From contig NZ_JAGEMO020000007.1 of assembly GCF_017921975.2 (NCBI RefSeq), positions 334,928-398,927 of the forward strand: 64,000 nt of DNA. The letters run 5' to 3'. The notes beneath the pieces are model-generated. The model had not been told where the DNA came from. It worked only from the letters and a program-made list of their open reading frames with translations, and did not search any database. This DNA is from Hymenobacter terricola. Its GTDB lineage: Bacteria; Bacteroidota; Bacteroidia; Cytophagales; Hymenobacteraceae. The position numbers were made by a program, and so were the translations under genes. Shown piece after piece: positions 1-8,852 of this stretch (positions are counted from its first letter, which is position 1; each line of letters opens with the position of its first letter).

Positions 1-545
1 ATCATGAAAATGACGGGCAGCTGCCACACGGCCGCCACGTTCAGGGCCTCGTGGAAGTCGCCTTCGCTGGCCCCGCCGTCGCCGGAGTACGTGAGGGTCA
101 CCTTCGGCTTTTTATCCAGCACATCGGCCAGGGCGATGCCGCCGGCCACGGCCAGCTGCGGCCCGAGGTGCGAAATCATGCCCACGATGTGGTGCTCGTT
201 GGTGCCGAAGTGGAAGCTGCGGTCGCGGCCCTTGGTGAAGCCCGTGCGCTTGCCCTGCCACTGCGCAAACAGGCGGCCCAGCGGCACCCCGCGCCCCGTG
301 AACACGCCCAGGTTGCGGTGCAGCGGCAGGATGTACTCGTCGGCCTCCAAAGCCAGGGTGCTGCCCACCGAGATGGCCTCCTGGCCGATGCCCGAAAACC
401 ACTTGCTCACCTTGCCCTGGCGCAGCAAAATCAGCATTTTTTCCTCAATCAGCCGGGGGCGCAGCAGGTGCTGGTAGAGGTGCAGGAGGGTTTCGTTGGG
501 GAGGTCGTGGCGGTCGAACTGAAGAGCCGGTGCAGCTGAAGTCAT
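1..545 (-). CDS. Dehydrogenase E1 component (2-oxoacid dehydrogenase alpha-type), 5' part only
   Basis: This is the first ~181 residues of a thiamine-diphosphate-dependent E1 subunit; the gene runs off the left edge of the window. The translation carries typical E1-alpha features: RLIEEKMLILLRQGKVSKW, GIGQEAISVGS, then HLGPQLAVAGG and YSGDGGASEGDFHEALN, the last being the start of the thiamine-diphosphate GDG motif. E1 decarboxylates a 2-oxoacid and passes the acyl group to lipoyl-E2; in Bacteroidota the closest relatives are branched-chain 2-oxoacid dehydrogenases, often alpha/beta fusions. Whether this is a fusion cannot be seen. The start is the ATG read from 545. It is divergent from the barrel gene at 633, and its first ~30 bases recur as a relic at 1380-1407. 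Confidence 0.85.
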   Translation of the reverse strand, partial: MTSAAPALQFDRHDLPNETLLHLYQHLLRPRLIEEKMLILLRQGKVSKWFSGIGQEAISVGSTLALEADEYILPLHRNLGVFTGRGVPLGRLFAQWQGKRTGFTKGRDRSFHFGTNEHHIVGMISHLGPQLAVAGGIALADVLDKKPKVTLTYSGDGGASEGDFHEALNVAAVWQLPVIFM

Positions 546-597
546 GGAACAAAACGGGTGGGTTGGGAAAGACAAAGGTAGCGGGCGCGGCGGCGGC

Positions 598-605
598 TAT
601 ATTTG
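598..605 (+). promoter_or_regulatory. Bacteroidota -7 promoter box TATATTTG
   Basis: TATATTTG fits the TAnnTTTG consensus of the Bacteroidota primary sigma factor and lies 27 bases before the start at 633. No clear -33 TTTG is present at the usual spacing. The same box occurs with one change (TATATTGG, 1460-1467) before the duplicated gene. Confidence 0.5.
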
Positions 606-632
606 GGCATCGCTCATTTTCGTCCCCGGCCC

Positions 633-1319
633 ATGCGTCAGCTCCTACTCACTGCTTTTGGCCTGCTGGCCTGCCACGGCGCTACGGCCCAAGCGACGGC
701 CGCCGCGCCGGTTTCGCAATGGGGCTGGGGCATCCGCGCGGGCCTGGGCCAGGTCAACACCCAACACGGCGATTCCCGACACGAATACGATGAATCATTG
801 GCGGGGCCAGTCGTTGGCCTCATGGCCACGCGCTATTTTGCCGGCCCGCTGGTCAGCCTTGGGGTAGAGGCACTGCTATCCCGCAACGCCATGATAGTCG
901 ATTACCGGCAGATGGCACCGTTCCCCGATTACGGGCCCCAAACGCTGCACCAGTGGCGGCTGTTTATGCCGCTCTATCTGCGCACCGCCGCCCCGGCCCG
1001 CAGGCTGCACTTCCTGGTAGGTGCCGGGCCCACCTTCGCACTGGGCCGCCCCGGCGCCGACGCCGCCTACTATGTGCGTCCGGTCGAGCTCACGGTCTTG
1101 CTCGGCATTGAAGTACGCGTGCTGCCGTGGCACCGGTACGAAACCACGCTCGGCCTGCGGGTGCATGCGCCGCTCACGCCCAGCTATGCCTATGGCTTTC
1201 CGGACAGCTACACCAACCCAGGCGCACAGGTTGTCAACGACGAGTCACGCAGAAACGTGGGCATCAGCTGGGTGGGCTTCACCCTGGGCACCACGCTGTA
1301 CCCCGCAGCCGCCCGCTAG
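633..1319 (+). CDS. Outer-membrane beta-barrel protein (tandem copy 1)
   Basis: This encodes a 228-residue secreted protein. Residues 1-20 form a signal peptide (MRQLLLTAFGLLACHGATAQ), and the rest alternates hydrophobic and polar residues as expected of a small outer-membrane barrel. Recognisable strands include WGWGIRAGLGQV, LHFLVGAGPTF, LTVLLGIEVRVLPWHRYETT and WVGFTLGTTLYP at the C-terminus. It is similar along its length to the next gene (shared RRLHFLVGAGPTF-type and LGIEVR-LPWHRYETT-type segments), so the pair arose by duplication. The ATG at 633 is chosen because it begins the signal peptide; the frame is open further upstream. Specific function is unknown. Confidence 0.75.
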   Translation: MRQLLLTAFGLLACHGATAQATAAAPVSQWGWGIRAGLGQVNTQHGDSRHEYDESLAGPVVGLMATRYFAGPLVSLGVEALLSRNAMIVDYRQMAPFPDYGPQTLHQWRLFMPLYLRTAAPARRLHFLVGAGPTFALGRPGADAAYYVRPVELTVLLGIEVRVLPWHRYETTLGLRVHAPLTPSYAYGFPDSYTNPGAQVVNDESRRNVGISWVGFTLGTTLYPAAAR

Positions 1320-1379
1320 TGGCGGAGCTGCACATCGAACCGGCCGGCGGTTTGCGGTTCAGCGGGGGCGGAGCGGTCG

Positions 1380-1468
1380 AGCTGAAGAGCCGGGCAGCTG
1401 GTATCATGGAACAAAACGGGTGGGTTGGGAAAGACAAAGTTAGCGGGCGCAGCGGTGCCTATATTGGG
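1380..1468. repeat. Second copy of an ~90-bp segment (E1 gene start plus promoter region)
   Basis: Bases 1380-1468 repeat 518-607 with a handful of differences. The shared part includes GGAACAAAACGGGTGGGTTG, the -7 box region and the first codons of the E1 gene on the minus strand. The relic minus-strand ATG lies at 1405-1407, but a one-base deletion puts the following codons out of frame, so no protein is expected. It marks the junction of the tandem duplication that made the two barrel genes. Confidence 0.8.
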
Positions 1469-1496
1469 TTGCCTTCCAACTACTGCTCTCCCGTCT

Positions 1497-2150
1497 ATGC
1501 GCCTGGCTTTTCTACTCCTGCTCGCGGCCTGGCCGGCGATGGCCCAGGCGCAGGCCCCGGCCTCCAACCTGCCCGCGCCGGCCACTTCCCGCTGGAGCTT
1601 CGGCCTGAAGCTGGGCACCGGCGCCAGCTACTCCAGCGCCGATGGCTCGGGCCAGCACCACCCGTGGTCGGCCTACACCGGCGGCCTCAGCGGCGGCTAC
1701 GGCTTTGCGGCGGCCGGTGGCTTCCTCAACCTGCAAGCCGATGCCCTGCTCGAACGCCGCCCGGCCCGGCCCTGGCAAGCGTTTTCGGCGAGCAACGCCG
1801 TGCTGTTCGTGCCCTTTTACCTGCGCACCGACCGGCCCGCCGCGCGGGTACACCTGTTGCTGGGCGGCGGCCCCACGTTCTGGCTCACCGGCCGGGCCGT
1901 GCCTGATAACAGGACCGGGGTTTACGCCACGCACCCCGTGGAGGCCACCGGGCTGCTGGGGTTTGAGGTGCGCCTGCTGCCCTTCGGCCGCTACGAAACC
2001 ACGGTGGCGCTGGCCTACCGGCCCAGCCTCACACCGGCCCTGGTTTCCTACGGTCATTCTTCCGGCGGCCATGCGTTCGAGGACTACGACACGCATTCCT
2101 GGTTCGGGGCCACGCTCAACGTGTATTTCCACCCGGCGGTCCGGCCGTAG
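1497..2150 (+). CDS. Outer-membrane beta-barrel protein (tandem copy 2)
   Basis: This 217-residue protein is a paralogue of the preceding gene. It has a clear signal peptide (MRLAFLLLLAAWPAMAQAQ), then strands such as WSFGLKLGTGASY, VHLLLGGGPTFWL, GLLGFEVRLLPFGRYETTV and WFGATLNVYFHP. The start at 1497 begins the signal peptide; the open frame extends upstream through the promoter copy without a plausible protein. The order promoter-gene-promoter-gene, with a conserved ~90-bp leader, suggests each copy is transcribed on its own. The function is unknown; an OmpA-like or PorT-like small barrel is the general expectation. Confidence 0.75.
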   Translation: MRLAFLLLLAAWPAMAQAQAPASNLPAPATSRWSFGLKLGTGASYSSADGSGQHHPWSAYTGGLSGGYGFAAAGGFLNLQADALLERRPARPWQAFSASNAVLFVPFYLRTDRPAARVHLLLGGGPTFWLTGRAVPDNRTGVYATHPVEATGLLGFEVRLLPFGRYETTVALAYRPSLTPALVSYGHSSGGHAFEDYDTHSWFGATLNVYFHPAVRP

Positions 2151-2262
2151 CCGCAGTCCCCTTTGCCCAATGGGCAGCTGCTTCACCCCCGGTTTTTCAG
2201 CCAAGCCTGCCAAAGGCTTCTATCTTGCCGACTCATTGCGCTACCCCTTTCCACCCTATTTT

Positions 2263-5082
2263 ATGATTCGACCGCTACCAGTCGCCTTACTCACCCTACT
2301 CACCGCCGGTACTACCCACGCCCAGCAAGCCCCCACTGCGGCGGCAACCAGCGCGGCCGCGGCCCCCGCCGATACTGTCCGTCGACCCTTTCGGGGAGAC
2401 TTGCCTGATTCGCTGGCCACGGCCCCCACACCGGGCGGCAGTTTCCGGTTGCAAGGCCGGGAGCAGCCGGTGCGGCCGTTTCTCACCGTACAGGACCAGC
2501 TGCGCACCGTGGCCGGCGTGCAGGTTACGCCCTACGACGGCAGCCCCGGTAGTGGCAGCGTGGTGCGCATTCGGGGGGCCAGCGTGTCCCAGGGACTGGC
2601 CCAGCCGCTGTACGTGGTGGATGGCCTGCCCGCCCTCAACGACGACCTGACGCCGGACCAGGGCTACGGGGTTTCGGCCCCCATGCCGCCCTACGAGCCC
2701 TCCAGTACCTATCCGTACCAGCCCACCGTGGCCGACCAGCACGCCGAAGCCGGGGCCAGCCCGTTGCAGCTGCTGCCGCCCGAGGCCATCGCAGGCATTG
2801 AGGTGCTGGCCGGGCCGGCGGCCGTGGCGCGCTACGGGCCGCTGGGAGCCAACGGCGTCATCAGCATTCGGACGCGGACAGGCCGGGCCGACCGGCCGTT
2901 GCGTGTGCGCTACGCGGCTTACCTGGGGGTGCAGCAGGTGCGCCAGCGCTACGCCCTGCTTGATGCCACCGACTATGCGAAGCTGGCTAATGAGGCGGCG
3001 CTGAAGGGAAGCGCTTCCTCGGTACCCTTTGCCCGCACCGACCTGGGCACCGGCACCGACTGGCAGGCCGAAACGTACCGCACCGCCGGCGTGCAGCAGC
3101 ACCAGCTGAGCCTGGAAGGTGGGCGAAACAAAACCTCCTTTTTGTTCAGCCTCGATTACCGCAGGCAAAGCGGCGTGCTGCAACACGCCGACCTGACCCG
3201 CCTGGGCTTGCGCCTGGCCCTCGACCAACGCGTGGGCCCGCACCTGCACCTGCGCGGCACCGCCGCGCTGGGCCAAACCACCCAGCAGCTGCCCTACACC
3301 ACGGGCAGCGTGGGGGCCACCCGCGCGGCGCTGCTGGCCCCGCCTACCCAGCCGGTGCGCACCCCCCAGGGCAACTACAGCAGCTACGGCATCGGGAGCA
3401 CCTTCGGCCCCACGCTGGCCCTGACCAACCCTGTGGCCGTGGCCGACTACTCCTACCGCACGCCCCGCACCCGCCGCCTGCTCACGCAGCTGGCCGCCGA
3501 CTACGAAGTGGTGCCGCACGTAACCGTGCAGGCCGCCGCCAACTTTCAGCGCACCATCCTCAGTGCCGAAAGCAACCGCCTGGTAAGCTTCTTCAACGGG
3601 TCGACTTTCAACCCGCCGAGCAGCCAGGACTACGGCACCCAGATTTACCGCACCAGCCAGTGGGGGGCGCGGCTGGCGGTGCGCTACCAGCAGCAGCTGG
3701 GGCTGCGGCACGCCCTCAGCGCCGAGGTCGACTACCAATACCAGGCCGTCAACCTTATCGGGCGCACCGATTACTTGTTTGCTAACGGCGGCTTCGGGTT
3801 CAGCAGTGGCTACTACGAGCAAAGTGCCGAGCTGCGCCTACACCGGCCCTGGGCCAACCTACAGTACACCTTCGACAGCACGCTGACCGTGGAAGCGGGC
3901 CTGAGCTACGGGCATTATCGCGGGGCCGCCCGCACCGATTACTACCCCAGCGCCCAGCTCAGCTGGCAGGCCCGGCCCGGCCACCCCACCCTGCGCCTGT
4001 GGGCGGGCGCGGCCCGCACCGGCACGCTGGGCCTGGGCTGGGGGCTGTTTGGCCCGGCCCGCCTGCCCCCCGCGTCCACTGCGCCCACGCCCATTGGGGG
4101 GCCTTATCCGGCTCCCCGCTACCAGTCGCCGCTATACACCGACCAGGTGGAGGCCGGGCTGCGCCTGGGCCGCCGCACCGGCCGCCTCACGGGCCAGCTG
4201 GTAGCCTACCAGCGCACCAGCAGCCACGCCCTGATAAGCACGGTATTCAACGTTCCCAGTGGCACAAACCTTAATAATACCCTGCTTGCTTTCGACGAGG
4301 CCACCATCCGCAACCAAGGGCTGGAGCTGACCCTGACCGCCGACTGGCAGCGGGGCCGCCTGCAAGGCACCACCCACCTGGTGGGCAGCCTCAACCGCAA
4401 CCGGGTTCGCGAGGACAACGCCACCGTGCCGCTCAGCCCGCGCTTCGACAATCAGCCCGTGGGCACATTCTACGGCTACCAGCAGGATGGCCTGGATGCC
4501 AACGGCAACCGGCATTTCGTGCAAACCAGCAGCAACGGCCTTACCTACCCGGGCCAGGCCGTCCTCGGCAGCGGCATTCCGGCGCAGCTGGCCAGCCTGA
4601 GCCAGCAGCTGCGCCTGGGCCGCCTGGCCCTCGACGCGCAGCTCGACGGCCTGTTTGGCTACCAGGTGCTGAACCAGCAGCTCGACCTGCTCGACACGCC
4701 CACGGGCTTCAGCAACAGCGCCACCTCGGTGAATGACCGGTGGACGCCCGCGCACCAAAACACTGCGATACCCGTGGCCGGCAACCGGTCGTACGACCCG
4801 TCAGTGAATGGCCTCAACAGCTACACAACGGCCAGCCGCCTGCTCGAAAACGGGGCCAACGTGCGCCTTTCCTCCCTCACGCTCACCTACCGCCTGCGCC
4901 AAACGGCCACGCAGGACATCAGCGTGTGGGTGGGCGGCCAGAACCTGTTTGTCCTCACCGGCTACCGGGGCTACGACCCCAACGTGAGCAGCGGCGGCGC
5001 CACCCCCTCCCTGGCCGGCGTCGATTACGGGGCCGTGCCCGTGCCCCGTACCTGGCTGCTGGGCGTGCGGGCCGAATTTTAG
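2263..5082 (+). CDS. SusC/RagA-type TonB-dependent outer-membrane receptor
   Basis: This encodes a 939-residue receptor that would import a ligand across the outer membrane using TonB energy. Residues 1-21 are a signal peptide ending THAQQ. The plug contains the SusC hallmark segments VVRIRGASVSQG and PLYVVDGLPALND, then IEVLAGPAAVARYG-LGANGVISIRT, followed by a long barrel ending LLGVRAEF with the usual terminal aromatic residue. The N-terminal carboxypeptidase-regulatory-like domain common in SusC proteins is absent, since the plug begins by residue ~70. No SusD lipoprotein lies next to it, so the substrate cannot be inferred. The ATG at 2263 is chosen for the signal peptide; the same frame is open for hundreds of bases upstream, inside the previous gene. 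Confidence 0.88.
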   Translation: MIRPLPVALLTLLTAGTTHAQQAPTAAATSAAAAPADTVRRPFRGDLPDSLATAPTPGGSFRLQGREQPVRPFLTVQDQLRTVAGVQVTPYDGSPGSGSVVRIRGASVSQGLAQPLYVVDGLPALNDDLTPDQGYGVSAPMPPYEPSSTYPYQPTVADQHAEAGASPLQLLPPEAIAGIEVLAGPAAVARYGPLGANGVISIRTRTGRADRPLRVRYAAYLGVQQVRQRYALLDATDYAKLANEAALKGSASSVPFARTDLGTGTDWQAETYRTAGVQQHQLSLEGGRNKTSFLFSLDYRRQSGVLQHADLTRLGLRLALDQRVGPHLHLRGTAALGQTTQQLPYTTGSVGATRAALLAPPTQPVRTPQGNYSSYGIGSTFGPTLALTNPVAVADYSYRTPRTRRLLTQLAADYEVVPHVTVQAAANFQRTILSAESNRLVSFFNGSTFNPPSSQDYGTQIYRTSQWGARLAVRYQQQLGLRHALSAEVDYQYQAVNLIGRTDYLFANGGFGFSSGYYEQSAELRLHRPWANLQYTFDSTLTVEAGLSYGHYRGAARTDYYPSAQLSWQARPGHPTLRLWAGAARTGTLGLGWGLFGPARLPPASTAPTPIGGPYPAPRYQSPLYTDQVEAGLRLGRRTGRLTGQLVAYQRTSSHALISTVFNVPSGTNLNNTLLAFDEATIRNQGLELTLTADWQRGRLQGTTHLVGSLNRNRVREDNATVPLSPRFDNQPVGTFYGYQQDGLDANGNRHFVQTSSNGLTYPGQAVLGSGIPAQLASLSQQLRLGRLALDAQLDGLFGYQVLNQQLDLLDTPTGFSNSATSVNDRWTPAHQNTAIPVAGNRSYDPSVNGLNSYTTASRLLENGANVRLSSLTLTYRLRQTATQDISVWVGGQNLFVLTGYRGYDPNVSSGGATPSLAGVDYGAVPVPRTWLLGVRAEF

Positions 5083-5095
5083 CGGCCTTGCCGGA

Positions 5096-5137
5096 CAAAC
5101 AAAAAGCCTCCGGCAGTTGCCGGAGGCTTTTTGTTTG
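5096..5137. terminator. Bidirectional terminator between convergent genes
   Basis: Perfect 19-bp inverted repeat (CAAACAAAAAGCCTCCGGC) around a 4-base AGTT loop, with A and T runs on both flanks. It lies 13 bases after the receptor stop and 20 bases after the stop of the convergent T9SS gene, so it can end transcription from both sides. Confidence 0.93.
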
Positions 5138-5157
5138 CCAAGCGGTGGCTGGGCTGG

Positions 5158-8100
5158 CTACTCCACCACCAGCCGTTTCACGGCGGTGCCGGCGTCGGTG
5201 TCCAGCCGCAGCGAGTACACGCCGTGGGCCAGGCCGCTCACGTCGAAGCGGGCCTCGGTGCCGGTGGCGCTGGCGGGCAGGCGCTGCCGGCGCACCACCT
5301 GGCCCAGGCTGTTGTAGAGCGCCGCCGTGGTGGCTTTGTGCGTGAGGGCGGCCGGCACGGCGAGGGTGAAGACGGCCGTGGCCGGGTTCGGATACAGGCT
5401 CACCTGGGCGGCCAGGGCACTTTCGTGCGTGGCCGTGCCCAGCACGATGGTGACGAGGTAGTCCTCCGTCTCGCCCGAGCCGAACTGCGTGCAGGCATCG
5501 GCGGGGCCGTTGCCGTTGCCGGCCGAGCGGCTGCGCACCCGCAGGCCCGTGCGGCCAAGCGCGGCCGTGGCCGGCACCGTGAACGTGGCCGTGGCGGGCA
5601 GGCTGGCGATGCTGCCCAGGGCTACCTGGGTGCCTTCGCCGGTGGAGAATACCCCGTCCTGGTTGAAGTCAATCCAGGCCGTGATGTCGGAAGTACCCGT
5701 AGTGGTGACGCGGTACTGGTAAGTTCCATTCCGGAGCAGGCTGGCCGTGCTGCTGCCCGTGGCCGGGTAGGTGGCGTAGGCATTGCCGGAAGTGGTGACG
5801 CAGGTGGTGCCGGCGTTGTTGAGCGTGGTGGTGGGGATGGCCACGGCCACGATGTCATTGCCCCCGCAGCCGCCGCCAATGTTGGTGATGCAATACGTGC
5901 TGGTGCTGAAGGTGAGCGTGGCCACCGCCGACGTCAGCCCCCCGCCGCAGTTGCTCACCACGGCCACGGTGTAGGTGGTGAAGGGCAGCAGGCCGGGGAT
6001 GCTCACGGGCGAAGCCGTGGCGGTGACGGTGGTGGCCGTGCCGCCGCTGGGCGTGTAGGTAAGCGTGTAGCCGGTGGCGCTGCCGGGCCCGGTGAATGCC
6101 ACGCTGGCCGTGGTGCCGGCGATGGTGGCCGCGAGGCCCGTCACGGCCGGACAGGCCGCGTCGGTCTGGGCGCAGAGGGTGAAGGCCCCCGTGGGCGTGC
6201 TGCCATAGTTCCACACGCGGGCATAAACGGTGCTGCCGGGCGTGAGGCCCGCGCTGCGGACCTGGGAAAAGAGGCTGGCCCGGGAATCGTCGTTGCAGCC
6301 GAGCAGGGTGAGGCTGCCGCAGGTGCCGGCGTACAGCGCCAGGCCGGTATCGGTGAGGGCGGAGCCGGCCACGGGGTCGGTTTCAACTTGCAGAATGCCG
6401 TTGGCCGGCACCGTGAGGCTATACCACACGTCATTGAACGTCGAGCCCGCGCAGCCCGGTGCCGGCACGCCCGCCGAAGTCGTCGCGCCCGTGGTGGTGC
6501 CGGCCACGGCCGTGCCGCAGGTGCCCGCCCCAATGCTGGCAACCGGCACGGCGGTGGCGCACTCATCGTTGGTGAGGCCCACGGGCAGCGTGGTGAGCGT
6601 GGCCGTGAGCAAGGTGCCCAGGCCGGCCGGGCACACGGCCTGCACGGTGACGGTGTAGGTAGTGCTGGCCGTGAGGCCGCTCAGCAGCACCGGCGAAGCG
6701 GTGGGGGCCGGGGCCACGGTTTGCACCGGGCCGCCGGTGGCCTGGTAGGTGACGGTGTAGGACGTAGTGCCGGCCGCCGGCGTGAAGCTCACGCTGGCCC
6801 CGGTTTGGGTGATGCCGCCCACGGCCAGCGCGGTGGGGCCGGGGCAGGCCGGCGGGTTGCTCACGCAGAGGCTGAAATTGGGCAGGCCGAAGTAGTTGCC
6901 TTCGCCCACGCTCACGTAGTAAGTAGTGCTGGGGGTGAGGTTGCTCAGGGCCAGCGGCGGCACGGGGCTTTGGTTGGTGCCCGTGGTGCCGGGGGACGAG
7001 AACGCGCAGCCCAGCTCGGTGAACGGCCCGCTGCAGGAGCTGGCCGAGAAGGCCCGCACCTGCTTGCTCACCCCGTTGGGCAGGGTGATGGTGGCCCCCG
7101 TGCTGGCCACGCCGGTGGCGGCCGTGGTGAAGGTGTACCACACGTCGTTGCTGGTGCCGTAGCCGCAGCCCTGGGCGTTGTAGCCGGTGGCCGGGCTGGC
7201 GGTGGCCCCGGTGGTGGTGCCGGCCGTGGCGGTGCAGCCCACGCCGCTTAGGGCCACGGGGGTGGCCGTGCAGGGCTCATCGTTCCCAATAAGGGTGCTG
7301 AAGGTGGCCGTGGCCGCCGCCGACGTTTGCCCGCCGCCGCAATTCCCCACCACGCTCACCGTGTAGGGCGTGCCGGGCAGCAGGTTGCTCAGGGTGTAGG
7401 GCAGGGCGGGGAAGGTGGCCGTCAGGGCCGTGCCGCCCAGGGGCGTGTAGGTCACGGTGTAGCCGGTGTTGCCAAAGCCCGGCGTGAAAATGAGCGGGGC
7501 CGTGGTCGTGGTCACGTTGCCCACGAACAGGTTGACCGGCGGGGCGCAGCTCACCGGAGCCGTGGCGCAGAGCGTGAAGTTAGGCCCGCTGATGCCGGTG
7601 TTGCTTTGGGCAGCCTGCACGTAATAGGTGGTGCCGGGCGTGAGGCCCGTGGCCGTGAGCGGGGCCGCCGTGGGCAGCCCTCCCGACGATGAGCACGCCC
7701 GCTCCTGCAAGGTGCTCACGTTGCAATACCCCCCCGACGGCGTGCCCGCGTACAGCCGCAGCAGTTGCACGCCCCCCGTGCCCGTCACGGTGAGGCTGGT
7801 GCTGCCCGGCCCGCTGGCCGTGGTCGTCACCGCGTACCACAGGTCGGGGGGGCTTTGGTTGCCGAATATGTTGCAGTTGCTGAGCGCCAGGCCGCCCGTG
7901 CCCACCGCGTAGTCGAACGAGCCACTTGTGGGGCCCGCGCAGGTGCTGGCACCGGCAAAGGGAAGCGGCAGCGCCCCGCAGGCCTCGTCATTGATGGGGT
8001 GCAGCGTACCGCTGGTAGCCGCCGAGGCCTGTCCACCCGAGCTGCAGGCCGCCCCCAGCGTGAACGAATACGGCCCCAGCGGCAGCCCCGTGAGCACGAT

Positions 8101-8790
8101 GGGCGACGTGGCAGTGGTGCCGCTGCGCGTGGCCCCGTTGCCGGTGTAGGTGTAGGCATAGGGCGGCACGCTGTTGCGGCCCGGCGTGAAGGCGATGGTG
8201 ACCGTGCCGGGGGCCGTCTGCGTCAGGCTGGTGATGACGGGCGGCAGGCAGGTGGCCGAGCCCGGCCCGTCGCTCACGCAAATGGTGAACGGGCCGGGCG
8301 TATCGTTAAACGAAGGATTGCCCGATACCCGCACGTAGTACGTGGTGCTGGCCAGCAGCACGCCCGTAATCAGGCGCGGGGCCGTGGTGTTGGCCTGGTT
8401 CGAGGCCGAATAGTCCAGCGCCGTGAACGGCCCCGTGCACGCCGGGGCCGAAAACAGCTGGACGAACGTCGCCGGGTTGCCGTTCACTGTGATGGTGGCC
8501 CCGAAGCTGGCCGGGCCCGTGGCCGCCGTCGTAAACGCAAACCACACATCGAGCGGGTTGCCGCTGTTGGCGTAGCCATTGGGCACCGTGGTGGTGGCAT
8601 TGAGGTTGGTGCTCACCGTGGGGGCCGTGCACAGGCTGCCCTGGGGCGTGAGGGTCACGGCCCCGCAGGGGTCGTCGTTGGCGGGAGCCTGGGCCCGGGC
8701 CGGGGCCGTGCCCAGCCACAACGCCCCCGTGGCCGCCAGGGCCAGCAAGGTTCGGCGCGAACGGCCGAGAAAAGCAGTAGAAATCTTCAT
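5158..8790 (-). CDS. Secreted multidomain protein with fibronectin-III-like repeats, GEVED domain and T9SS type A sorting domain
   Basis: This 1210-residue exported protein has a signal peptide at residues 1-34 ending APARAQA. The middle is a series of ~100-residue modules: Ig/FnIII-like repeats of the type VTYTPLGGTA..L-GLTPGTTYYV alternating with CUB-like segments (NDECATAVPV, NDVWYSLTVPANG, YAGTCGSLTLLGCNDDS). A GEVED module follows (AWIDFNQDGVFSTGEG, GETEDYLVTI), and the C-terminus is a type A sorting domain (SLYPNPATAVF, ALYNSLGQVV, LAHGVYSLRL). Such proteins are exported by the type IX system and anchored or released at the surface, often for adhesion or gliding. No T9SS machinery gene lies in this window. 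Confidence 0.88.
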   Translation of the reverse strand: MKISTAFLGRSRRTLLALAATGALWLGTAPARAQAPANDDPCGAVTLTPQGSLCTAPTVSTNLNATTTVPNGYANSGNPLDVWFAFTTAATGPASFGATITVNGNPATFVQLFSAPACTGPFTALDYSASNQANTTAPRLITGVLLASTTYYVRVSGNPSFNDTPGPFTICVSDGPGSATCLPPVITSLTQTAPGTVTIAFTPGRNSVPPYAYTYTGNGATRSGTTATSPIVLTGLPLGPYSFTLGAACSSGGQASAATSGTLHPINDEACGALPLPFAGASTCAGPTSGSFDYAVGTGGLALSNCNIFGNQSPPDLWYAVTTTASGPGSTSLTVTGTGGVQLLRLYAGTPSGGYCNVSTLQERACSSSGGLPTAAPLTATGLTPGTTYYVQAAQSNTGISGPNFTLCATAPVSCAPPVNLFVGNVTTTTAPLIFTPGFGNTGYTVTYTPLGGTALTATFPALPYTLSNLLPGTPYTVSVVGNCGGGQTSAAATATFSTLIGNDEPCTATPVALSGVGCTATAGTTTGATASPATGYNAQGCGYGTSNDVWYTFTTAATGVASTGATITLPNGVSKQVRAFSASSCSGPFTELGCAFSSPGTTGTNQSPVPPLALSNLTPSTTYYVSVGEGNYFGLPNFSLCVSNPPACPGPTALAVGGITQTGASVSFTPAAGTTSYTVTYQATGGPVQTVAPAPTASPVLLSGLTASTTYTVTVQAVCPAGLGTLLTATLTTLPVGLTNDECATAVPVASIGAGTCGTAVAGTTTGATTSAGVPAPGCAGSTFNDVWYSLTVPANGILQVETDPVAGSALTDTGLALYAGTCGSLTLLGCNDDSRASLFSQVRSAGLTPGSTVYARVWNYGSTPTGAFTLCAQTDAACPAVTGLAATIAGTTASVAFTGPGSATGYTLTYTPSGGTATTVTATASPVSIPGLLPFTTYTVAVVSNCGGGLTSAVATLTFSTSTYCITNIGGGCGGNDIVAVAIPTTTLNNAGTTCVTTSGNAYATYPATGSSTASLLRNGTYQYRVTTTGTSDITAWIDFNQDGVFSTGEGTQVALGSIASLPATATFTVPATAALGRTGLRVRSRSAGNGNGPADACTQFGSGETEDYLVTIVLGTATHESALAAQVSLYPNPATAVFTLAVPAALTHKATTAALYNSLGQVVRRQRLPASATGTEARFDVSGLAHGVYSLRLDTDAGTAVKRLVVE

Positions 8791-8852
8791 ACGCAGGAAA
8801 AGGAAATGGTGAAAAAGGTAATAAGCAGCATTACTAAAACCGGCCCACCCAA

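Noticed and set aside
1380..1407. A second divergent E1 gene start
   Set aside because: The relic has an ATG, but a one-base deletion shifts the frame and nothing E1-like follows.
2296..3822. 508-residue minus-strand open frame
   Set aside because: Antisense to the SusC-like receptor; no recognisable motifs.
5131..7251. 706-residue plus-strand open frame
   Set aside because: It is antisense to the T9SS protein gene. Its composition (Gly/Arg/Ala-rich) is what GC-rich antisense frames give, and no domain is seen.
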